A stretch of DNA of 32,356 nt, taken from assembly GCA_003427395.1 (NCBI GenBank), contig BFEA01000274.1:108278-140633 (forward strand). Reading direction: 5' to 3'. The position numbers were made by a program, and so were the translations under genes. Origin of the DNA: Chara braunii (taxonomy: Eukaryota > Streptophyta > Charophyceae > Charales > Characeae). Below, piece by piece: positions 10,211-19,275 of this stretch. The notes beneath the pieces are model-generated. The model did not search any database. It saw only the letters and a program-made list of their open reading frames with translations, and was not told the origin of the DNA. Each line of letters opens with the position of its first letter. The stretch's first letter is position 1.

Positions 10211-12047
10211 ACTGTTTTTTTATGATTGTAAATCTAAAAACATAAATTTTGAAAATTGTTTTATTTTATTGATCCTTGAAATATAAACAAAAAAACAATT
10301 GAAGTTTATTCATTATATAAACAATACGTAGATATTATCTATCGTCGAAATGTTCTAATATTTAAAAGCATATTTGTTCAATAATTATTGTTATTAAAAG
10401 ACTTTCGACAAAACAAATCGGTAAATTATTTCAACAAGAATTAAAATTTTGATAAAATTAAGGAGCAAACAAAGTAGTTTAGTCATTTTATCATAATCAA
10501 CCACATCTCTTAGTTTTAATCATTTTATCTGCCTTGCATGCAACTTAATTTATAAACGATCAATCTAGTCCCGAACTATTTTTTCATATCTAGTAAAAAT
10601 CGATAAATTTTTTTATCTTATACCCCATTTCATGGGCTGAAGTTTTTTCCTTTCACGTGAGATTGATGAACTTCATGTGAAATAAGTCATCAACGACATC
10701 TTTTATTATTTATATAAGGTTATAGTACCATTATACATATATTTGTCAATTATTCCTCAATTCTAAATAAATCCTCAGTTGTCGATCATTGTTTCATACT
10801 GAAACTTAACTCAAGATAACATGTTTTTATGGAGAAAATGTTTAATGAATTTAGGGTGTGTGCCGGTGTATCAAATTTTTGTTAGTATGTCAATCAATAT
10901 TACATGATGGAAGACAGACAAGAAAGTTGATACATTGCTTATGCACAAAGATACCAAATGAGTTCTCTTTACTGAAAATATAGTCATCCTCGTGGGTCAC
11001 TGAGTGGGCCATAGCAAATGTAACTAAAACAATTTGAATTCAAAACTTGATGTATTTTTAAAATTTGTAGGTTTTTTTTAACCAATTCTTATTATGATAT
11101 TTCTTTGACAATTGAGAGTTTAACCCTGGGTTAAGAGTTGTATTATCTCCTTGCGATATTTAAGTTCTACATATTTAAGATGCGAATATGTAAACATGCA
11201 AAAAAATATATTTTTTTCGATAAATCTACCAGGGCGTAGATAAATATCATCATCAATCTTCATCTTCAACTCTCGAACACATTTGTCTTCAAGGTCGATC
11301 CATGATTTCGATGTGAAGGTGATTCTTCAGGATCCTACTCCTACTTTGACATCGTCGAATGAAACCAAAAACTTATGACCCTCTACGTGTCATAGTTCTC
11401 CTAGATCCTTTATATGTATGCCTTCGTTTCTTTGAGACAAAAAATATAGTTTTCTTAGGGATGACGCTCATATGTTAGTCTATTACACTTATGTTTATTA
11501 TTAATGTCACATAGTTATTTTATGTTCTTTGTAAATATTTCAATTTTATTTATGTGATAAACATAAAAATATATTGGTTTGAGTGGATAAGTCTACAAAC
11601 ATCTAGGCAACACAACTCTGTTTTTTCTTAGATTTATAACGAGATAAAAAATTTGAGACTGATAAAGTTTATCATTGAACAATCATGCGTATTGAATTTT
11701 ACCAATGTTTATTTGTCTTCACTTGTAGTGGATATTAAAAATAACCTTTAAGCTCTTATTATGATTTAAAGACCAGGTTTAAGGAAAAAATCTCATCATT
11801 CGAGTTGTCATCTGATTTGTCCGACGATATCAAGGGGTGATTCTCCTTTCAGACACTTAGAGAATCATTTCCTAGTGTCTTAGAAGAGGGTTATTCTCAC
11901 AGCCTTCATATAATATGGTGTCATGTGGTGAGCGAGGGGTCATCCTCTCCACCTACAATTGCGCTGTCTTAGGTGAGACCTGATATTTTTGATGTGGTTG
12001 GGTAGAAGGCTTTTGAATCCATTCCCCTAAACCGGACACTAAGGGCA
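10211..12047. other. AT-rich DNA, no gene recognised
   Basis: This would be the upstream part of the LINE on the minus strand, but no endonuclease-like or gag-like residues could be read. Stops are dense in all frames. Confidence 0.45.
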
Positions 12048-12165
12048 CATATGTTATTGGATCTGCACCTTTGGGTCTCAACCCTCCTTCGTGCAAGTAT
12101 GAACTTGAACCAATGACCTTGGCCTCAAGAGCCACGTATGATAAGCACTACAACCAAGACACAGT
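12048..12165 (-). mobile_element. tRNA-derived SINE, family 1, copy 1
   Basis: On the minus strand a pol III A-box-like TGGTTGTAGTGC (12145-12156) and a B-box GGTTCAAGTTC (12101-12111) are spaced as in a tRNA. Downstream lies a shared non-tRNA body (GCACGAAGGAGGGTTGAG). A second copy with the same body is 298 bp away, which makes this a dispersed SINE rather than a tRNA gene. Confidence 0.7.
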
Positions 12166-12345
12166 GTTCAAAAGCAGAATCATATTGGTTTTGATATCCG
12201 CCCTACCCATGCAAGGCAACACACACCACACGGGCGCTGACAATCCCACGTAGTTCCTTCCAAGTAGTATATGACCCCTATCAGTAGTATATAACCCGCT
12301 CAATATGCGGGACTTCAACTGCCCGCCACTTCATGGAAGCTTTTG

Positions 12346-12462
12346 CAATGTTATTGGAATTGTACCTTTGGACCTCAACCCTCCTTCGTGCAAGCACAGA
12401 CTTGAATCGGCGACCTCGGTCTCAAGAGCCAAGTATCGCAACCACTATAGCCAAGACACAAT
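12346..12462 (-). mobile_element. tRNA-derived SINE, family 1, copy 2
   Basis: Same layout as copy 1, with A-box TGGCTATAGTGGT (12441-12453) and B-box CGATTCAAGTC (12399-12409) on the minus strand. CTTGG/CCGAG could form the anticodon stem. The copies share TGTTATTGGA at the body end and differ at many scattered bases. Confidence 0.7.
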
Positions 12463-14540
12463 GTGCCTTCTTCCTTCTCACATGTTTCTTTGCGACTGAG
12501 ATATTGTTTTTTATTTTTCTTTTTGCGATTGGAATTTGTTGCGACTACTAGCACAATAAGGATCATCTTTGTAGTTAGTTACCTTTGCAAGTATGACATC
12601 CATATGTTATGACATAGATCGTTAATCTCAATAAAGTTGTTTTTTCCTTATATACTATGAGAACAAATTTATAATGATTCGTACAAGCAGGTATAAGTTA
12701 ATCCTAATATTGTTTTTTTTGCATGCATGGAGAGAAATACGTCAGGTAATCTTTAACAATATTGGCCAAGGTTTCTTTTGCTACCCCCGAGATATGTGGA
12801 AGAGTTGTCACATATACGTGCAAAAGCGTATCCATAAAAATTATACTCAATGATTTATCACAACTTGTAGTATTGTTTTTTATCATCCACAACTTAAATA
12901 CTAACGTGTATTTTATAACGTAAAAAAATATGGAGTTTTTATTTTTTTTATGCATCCAATTTGATACTGCTTTAACCAATGACACTTAGGGTCTGATTCG
13001 ATATTTTTTAAGCAAAAACTTGGATCCCACTTCTTTCAGCTTTGAGTAGGGCGTGACACTGAGATAGGAAACATGTCTGTTGACATGGTGGCGCCATACA
13101 CATAATCCTCGTTGCGAAAGTGATTTGAAATTTGAAAAGTACTAGACCTTTACCCCGTTTTGAGAAAAAAAAAAACAATTATTTTTTTGTATGTTTATTT
13201 TCTCATTGTCCTAGCTGGCTAGCATGGGGGAATTGTCAAAATGAACCGCGATCCAATAATGAAAGTTCCTATTTGCATAGGTGTAAGGGGTACCATTTTT
13301 TTATCAATTAGCACAAACTGCTTCCATTGTTTTTTGTTTTGGAAAATTCTAAAAAACCAAGTGATGTCAGATCGACCGTTAGGTAGTGAGGTTTTGATCC
13401 TCACTGTGGATCAATCCTCATTTGAGGGAGGTGCTTATCATACCCGCTTTACCCCAACCATCCTCATAAGTGTGAGTTAAATGTTTTTTAAATCGAACAG
13501 ACAAAGATGATAAATACCCATAAAAATAATATTAAAACTGCATATTCCAGCAAGGCTACAACTATGTTTTTTTAATTTCGTATATCGTCGAGATTACCAT
13601 CACTCTGATATAGTCCCCCCTCGTTTTCACAATTGTGCAAACCATATTCAATAAAACGATATCATTTAAGTAACCGGAGCAGAAGATTAACTCTACATCG
13701 TATTTTTCCTATTGTGAAAAATGGTCAAGAGAAGCAAAAGGTTCCCCTTATCTTTCGCCAATGGTAGACCAACATGGAAACAGGTTGGGAGGACCAAAAT
13801 GATACCCCATCCTGCCACCAATGGCATAAAAACACTTAACATTTAAGTGCAAAACGATAATAAGTATTACAATGCTAAATATAACAGAAGCCTCCATAAA
13901 AAGTCATACCAAACCCTTTGCAACATAATGCAAATTGTACATAGCTCCCGTGTGTCTTTACTACTATGAACCACTTCCGAGTCCTTGCAAGTGTTGATAT
14001 TATCACCAAATGGTCATCGCAAAAGACCCTCACTAGGTGTGTCATGCAAATTATTGCTCTAACTCCACCTACCGCTCAAGAAGCGAAAATACTATTTCCC
14101 TCCATCTTTGACGAGACCAAGTTTGGATAGGAGATGAAGAGGGAATCGACCTATGCTAAAAGTCGGAGCATCACTCGTAGTGCTTAGTCCAAAACATGAT
14201 CGTCATTAGTACCAAAAACGACCTAATTGTTATTAGTATCCGTAAGGTAATCGGCATCAGGATTTGGCCCACGGATTTGCACTAGCGGAGCGCTATCGTC
14301 CCACACCCAGGGTAAATTTTACCAATTTATTCTCAAAAGTGTTTCACAATGTAATATGTGGAGTCTCAATTCGTTATCCCTTATCCTGTCCCTGACGCTG
14401 GTGGACCTAACTCACTCGACACTACTAAGTAGTTTAATTCGTGAAAGCTATGATGAGGGATCCTAGCCTTATGTGGGAGGAAGTTTGTTGCAGGGTCCGT
14501 GCCTTTCATGTAGTATGTAGTCGAACTAGTTGCCATGCCA
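12463..14540. other. No gene recognised; composition begins to shift
   Basis: Still AT-rich to about 13.9 kb, then more balanced. Small inverted repeats (for example GTGAGG/CCTCAC around 13386-13404) and short frames only. Confidence 0.45.
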
Positions 14541-14542
14541 AC

Positions 14543-14610
14543 GGCCCTAACTAAGTTGGCACACCTATGAACTTATAAAATATAGACACATGTTTGAATC
14601 CCAATGAGAT
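14543..14610 (+). mobile_element. tRNA-derived SINE head, family 2
   Basis: A-box-like CCCTAACTAAGTTGGC (14545-14560) and B-box TGTTTGAATCCC (14591-14602), tRNA-spaced, with ATATAGACACA between them. The same head is found on the minus strand at 16143-16262 and 24175-24300. Confidence 0.6.
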
Positions 14611-14649
14611 GACTATAACAAAATGTTTCCTTTCTTATGCCACCGATAC

Positions 14650-14690
14650 TTCCTAAAATCATGCCGATATACGAGCCACGATTTTAGGAA
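14650..14690. repeat. 14-bp inverted repeat
   Basis: TTCCTAAAATCATG and CACGATTTTAGGAA pair at 13 of 14 positions around a 13-base loop. Confidence 0.75.
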
Positions 14691-15164
14691 ACGTACGGGT
14701 CACTACATGAGCGCCGAAATTCATCTGACTATAAATGTTTCTGCTCTATTTTTTCCTGAGGCTGATAGCTATGTCAAATACTGGTGGTTTAAAACTATGC
14801 CATCATATTTTTCTCTCAATTTTACCTTCCACGATCTACCTACCACTACTTCTGAGCCTATACAGGGGACCCTTGCAAGCATAGTTATCTCTCACAATTA
14901 TGGGGATGCATGTTGCCCTCCGCCCTAATCGGCGGTGGTAAGGGAGTACAGTGGGGTCGCTGGTGGGGGGCGGGGGGTGATGCAAAGATGAAGCATTTTG
15001 CCAGTAGTTGTGCCTCCCATCTACTTCCCTCACCCTCATCGAGTAGTAGCAGAGGCTATGACCAACACTCTCCTACACGCCACGTACAACCCACTCACGC
15101 TCACACTCACACCCTTGTTCGTCATAGACCCTACTAATACCGATTAGGGGCAGCAAGCGGACTA

Positions 15165-15265
15165 TCACAATTGGTTGGCACTAAGTGCATCGCGAGCGGG
15201 GCTGGAACCCACAACCTCATGATTGCCACCTGCGTGCCTAACCAACCGAGAATTGTCTGATGTCC
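15165..15265 (-). mobile_element. tRNA-derived SINE, family 3, copy 1
   Basis: On the minus strand GGTTGGTTAGGC (15236-15247) and GGGTTCCAGCCC (15199-15210) are A- and B-box-like. GCACGCAGGTGGCAATCATG between them matches the copy at 17800 (GCACGCAAGTGGCATTCAGG). The acceptor stem does not close, so it is not a working tRNA. Confidence 0.7.
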
Positions 15266-15910
15266 GTCAGTTCGATGAATATATCATCTTTTTCTAGTAA
15301 AAAAAAAACTCGTTGCCACTACCCTATCGGTGGTCTATTATGACGGTGTCCCATTGTCTGTTTCCACTCGACGAGTGACAAAAAAATAAAATTTGCTTGC
15401 AGCCAAGAGGTTGCGCTTTACCCGATTGCATTTTATCGCGTAGCGATGAGGTCTTTTTCAAGAAATATCGACGACCGCTAAAGGGGTTTATGGGGCGTCA
15501 ACAAGGTGTGTGATCGGCAGCAGGGCAGAGACCGGTAGGCAAAACAGTAGTTGTTGAGGTTGGAGCGCAGACGACCAACTGTAGGTCTCAAAGGTCGTCC
15601 GTTGGCGGTGGTGGGCGATGCCCGACCTTTTTTGGGGGGGGCGGACATTTTTTTTTAGTCCTTTCAGTGTGGGGGTCGTTTGGCGAGTTCGGAGCCAGAG
15701 GCCGCGTCTTCATTTTGGTGGGTGGGTACGACCGCGTCTTCGTTTGAGCGAGCGGGTAGGGTATGGGTATTTGGGCTGGCGAGTATACGAGTATAATATA
15801 TTTTTTGGGGGTCGTTTTTTTTTGTTTCTTATTTTTGTTTTGCTTCAAAATTTGAATCCTCTGCCTGTCATCCTCCTGTTGTGTGTGCTTGACGTACCTA
15901 TTCTCTCTTT

Positions 15911-15911
<1 letters not shown>
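15266..15911. other. No gene recognised; G-rich segment
   Basis: 15480-15850 is G/T-rich on the plus strand. A 124-codon plus frame (15618-15992) ends in the (CA)n tract and mirrors an 86-codon minus frame of P/K-rich residues; both look like composition artefacts. Confidence 0.45.

Positions 15912-15968
<57 letters not shown>
15912..15968. repeat. (CA)n microsatellite
   Basis: About 28 CA units, uninterrupted. Confidence 0.95.
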
Positions 15969-15970
<2 letters not shown>

Positions 15971-16092
15971 GAAACAAAAACAAGTGTGGTGATATATATT
16001 TTCATGTTGTAGCGGTAGATTAATTCGATTTTGCTCATCTTATCGATGAACATAGCATGACGGGAGATTGGAGACTTATTTGTTTGTTTTTT

Positions 16093-16093
<1 letters not shown>

Positions 16094-16136
<43 letters not shown>
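16094..16136. repeat. (CT)n microsatellite at a SINE 3' end
   Basis: More than twenty CT units. On the minus strand the tract directly follows the SINE body ending GAACAGGTAAGAG, so it may have grown from the SINE tail. Confidence 0.9.
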
Positions 16137-16139
<3 letters not shown>

Positions 16140-16142
16140 CTG

Positions 16143-16262
16143 TTCCCCCATGAAGTTCAGAACAATTTTATTATGGCTAACTGTTTGTATCCGGATTCAA
16201 ACTTGGGTCTGTATTTCAACAGTTTGTGGGTGTATCAATTGAGTTATGCCCATCGGTAAGGG
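16143..16262 (-). mobile_element. tRNA-derived SINE, family 2, copy 2
   Basis: Minus strand: A-box ATAACTCAATTGAT (16234-16247), CTGTTGAAATACAG as an anticodon-arm-like hairpin, B-box GTTTGAATCCGG (16191-16202), then a body ending CATGGGGGAACAGGTAAG. The 24175-24300 copy shares the CTGTTGAAATACAG arm and the GGGG..GGTAAG body end. Confidence 0.7.
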
Positions 16263-16938
16263 GAGTTTTCTTTCGAAAGTACTCCTTTTGAATTATGTCT
16301 GACAACTTTTGAAAAATGTATGGTTTCGAAAGGCTGTGTGGTGAGCCCTGATAGCAGATTGTGAATTTGAAAACACGGGTTGAACTAAAAAATAAAAAAA
16401 ACAAAATGCCCCTTGCACACTGCGACAGAAGGCTAAAGCCTGAACACTTCGCGCCTTTGAAAATAAAATTGTCCGGTCTGAGGCACATCCATTCAACGAT
16501 TTTTCAGAAGCGATGAGTATATTAGCTGAGGCCTTTTTTTTTTCAAAGCAGCGAGAGCTAATTATTTTTGAGGCGTTGAATTTTGTCGAAACGAACACAG
16601 AAGGGGCACATCGCATTCAGCGAATGCAGGAGTAAAGACCCACTGCTGAGTTTCTGCGTTGAGAAGGCTCACCAAAGAAAAAAACAAACAAACAGTTTGT
16701 CAAGAAAAACAAAGATTGAGCTTATGCAATAATGACCCGCTCTTACTCCCGAGTGGCTGTGCTTCCGCGCTTGCATGGTACCGATCTAGGTAAATGTGTC
16801 CGTGCATCGACGTCGCCCAAAAAATAGAACTCGTTGCTAATTTTTTAAACCACCAGTACCTAGTGGTTGTTAAGGCCCGAACCGCTTTTTCCCCTACACG
16901 CCAGGGTCTGTCGAGCCTGATTCTTTTCGTTTCGTTTC
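16263..16938. other. No gene recognised
   Basis: Minus frames of 87-107 codons overlap one another in different frames without any motif. GCATTCAGCGAATGC is a small palindrome near 16611. Confidence 0.4.
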
Positions 16939-16954
16939 GGTACCCGCGGGTACC
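16939..16954. repeat. Perfect 16-bp palindrome
   Basis: GGTACCCGCGGGTACC is exactly self-complementary. Confidence 0.8.
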
Positions 16955-17799
16955 CAGTTCCACTTCTGTCAGTTGTTTTTTGTATATACATCGGAAAGTC
17001 GTGTCGAGCTGTTATGCCCTTCCATCTGTACCACCGGTTTGAATCAATGCATTCCATACAGACAGAGAGTCTGGTAATTTTTTTTTTTCTTTTTTTTTTT
17101 TCGTGTTGTTGTTTTTCGTGTTGTTGTTTTTCAGTATCGTTGTTCTCCCGCCCGTTGCATCCGAGGTCGAAGTTAGGGTTTCCTCCTTCGTCGCCGCAGG
17201 CATGGCATCTCCAACACATGGACGTCCACGCGGGTGTGCTGTCTCCAACGCAACACGCATGCACGCTGTCATCAGGCGCCCTCCTATCACCTTTCCGTCG
17301 TGTCTGTTTGAGGATGTGGGTATGCCTGTCACTGTCCATCACCGGACACGACGTCTGCTCGTGGAAGTGGGTACGGTTCGCGGCTGCCTATCTGCCCAAC
17401 CAATTCAATTATCTGTCAAATCTGGACAGGACAGCCTTTCAGGCCTTTTTTATTGTCGGGGAACCCCGTAGCAGCCACATCCGTGCTAAAGTCTCCAACG
17501 GCGGAACATGCAGGAGCTGCACCCACCAGCAGGTGCGATACCTGCTACAGGTGGGCTTCGCCAGCCCGGGGTCAGCCGGTAGCATCAGGACCACTGTGCC
17601 TCGCCTCCGGTCCCCTGCCCCTATGAACACACCACGTAAGAAAAGTCAGAATCTCCAGAACCACCCAATTAGTCCCATCCATTATACCAAAGAGTAGTCA
17701 AGAAACCTTAGCTCTTCGGTCTCTGCACAATGCCAGTCGGGGGGGACGGCATATCTCTAGGTGGCGAGTGCCAAGCTTGCCGATGGAAGGCACATGAGG
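16955..17799 (+). other. Stretch with an open frame of doubtful meaning
   Basis: One plus frame stays open for 227 codons (17014-17697), but its start runs through a T-tract giving a phenylalanine run, other frames are open for 60-160 codons over the same bases, and no domain appears. A telo-box-like TTAGGGTTT lies at about 17174-17182. I would not call a gene without transcript support. Confidence 0.2.
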
Positions 17800-17875
17800 C
17801 CGCTGGGGATTGAACCCCAGACCTCCTGAATGCCACTTGCGTGCCTTACCAATTGAGCTACACTGCTGGAAGCGG
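17800..17875 (-). mobile_element. tRNA-derived SINE, family 3, copy 2
   Basis: Minus strand: A-box TAGCTCAATTGGTAAGGC (17843-17860) is nearly canonical, and B-box GGGGTTCAATCCCC (17806-17819) follows at tRNA spacing. The T-stem and acceptor stem do not pair properly, and it is related to the 15165 copy, so a SINE is more likely than a tRNA gene. Confidence 0.7.
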
Positions 17876-18430
17876 TGAGTGACCCCTAACGTTAGGGTAT
17901 CCATCTGATTCACACCGAGTCATACATGTGGACCAATCAGCCCACATGGGCTGTGGGTGATGCGGTGAGTTTTCGCCGGTGCCCGCGGACGCCGACGGCC
18001 CCGGCCGTCCGTCCTTGCCGGTTGTTTCATGCTTCGTAAGATCTACGCATATATATACTAGCCCGCCGCCGTTTATGGCGTTTCCCTTCGCCGCAGCGGC
18101 ACCGGATGTTGCATTGCGCGCGTGCTATCCCTGCCCGTCGTGTTTGGGTGCCACGTGCGGGCACTTCAGGTGAAAAGCGTTTAACCGCTTTGATGCAGAT
18201 CTCTGGGGATACACCCAACACGTCGTGTGCGGTGCATCCGGTCCGAATGATGGCCGAAGTGCGAACAGTCGCCGCACCTGAGAGCTGGTGATCCTGCTTC
18301 TTTGGAAAGAAGAAGAACAATAAGCAAAATAAAAAGAAGGATGTGTTGGTGTTGGTGTCGGTGGTGTTCGTTTGGACAAAATGGTGTTGTGGGGTGGCGA
18401 TGGAGTCGTCGACGGTCCGGTAAATCTTGC
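17876..18430. other. Region upstream of the long open frame
   Basis: CATATATATA at about 18048-18057 is a TATA-like word at the start of a GC-rich segment. An ATG at 18074 opens a short frame that reaches CTTCAG/GTGAAA, a donor-like junction, at about 18170. These could belong to the promoter and first exon of the gene downstream, but nothing beyond position and short consensus supports that. Confidence 0.2.
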
Positions 18431-19275
18431 GAATGAGGGGCAAAGAGTTGGGGTTGTAGCGTTGCTGTCTGAGGGCTGAGGGTAGTGGGTCGGTGCAAAG
18501 AGGTTGGATGACCATAATGTGTGCCAGACCATCGAGAATCAGGATGTTTGAATGACGTCCTGTTGTGCCACGTGTCGAGAATTCAGTGCTAGTGGAGCGC
18601 AGACTGAGTTACCCGAGAAGAGGGGGAGAGATGAGAGAGCAACCTGATGGAGGAGACATGGGAGGTTGGTAGTCACATCCGTTGTGCTAAATGAGCCACC
18701 GACAGGAGCAAAGGCAGCGGTGATAATGTAGGAGCAGCGGATCTGGTCCTGCTTTCGTTTGAAAGTTGTATTAGAAGAGGAGGTTTGTCGTGAATGTCCG
18801 ATCAGGAGGGAAGGGCAGATCCGAAATTTGGATAGGAGGTGATAGTCATTGATGGAGAGGGGAGGAGCCGCAATTACCTCTGCTGAGGGCAGCGATGCTG
18901 ATCGCCACCGTGATGTTCGGGCAAAGAGGGTGGGGGATGCGGTGACGGGCTGCCACGTGGACATGATGGGTGCTGACGTAGGCGGGCTTGATTGCTCGGC
19001 AGTCGTCGGACAAATTATTAGCATCCCCGGCGGTCGGGACGCTGATGGCGGAAACGAGGTCCCTCGCGATGATCGGGATCGCGGCCAGCCTTATCTTGGT
19101 GAGGTAGGGGGAGTAAGAGAGGGGAAAGAAGTGGGAGAAGCCGAGGAGGAGGAGGAGGAGGAGGAGGAGGAGGAGGATGGGCTGGTAAAGAATGACGGCG
19201 TTCGTCGTGCTAATACTACGAATAGAGCGGACGATTGCAAAATGGGAATGGGAGAGGAGGTGAGAGTCATTGATG
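18430..19275. repeat. Diverged ~420-bp tandem duplication
   Basis: GTCATTGATGGAGAGGGGAG occurs at 18846 and 19266 with the preceding GGAGGTGA.A also shared, and the sequence before each (GT.GT.TTA/CTA..AGA..GAGG, TCCGA/ACGAT, ..GGGA..GG) aligns loosely. The second copy overlaps the N-terminal part of the long open frame in a different phase from the first copy. Confidence 0.5.

Noticed and set aside
17172-17182. Telomere-like word TTAGGGTTT
   Set aside because: A single occurrence with no array; expected by chance at this scale.
17014-17697. 227-codon plus frame
   Set aside because: Starts in a T-tract (phenylalanine run), overlaps other open frames on both strands, and shows no domain; left as a doubtful stretch only.
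17800-17875. Possible functional tRNA gene on the minus strand
   Set aside because: A- and B-boxes are good, but the acceptor and T stems do not pair and a related copy at 15165 has a similar non-tRNA context; a SINE explains it better.
18048-18057. TATA box of the long frame
   Set aside because: About 800 bp from the first ATG and only a short AT word; mentioned as context but not claimed as a promoter.
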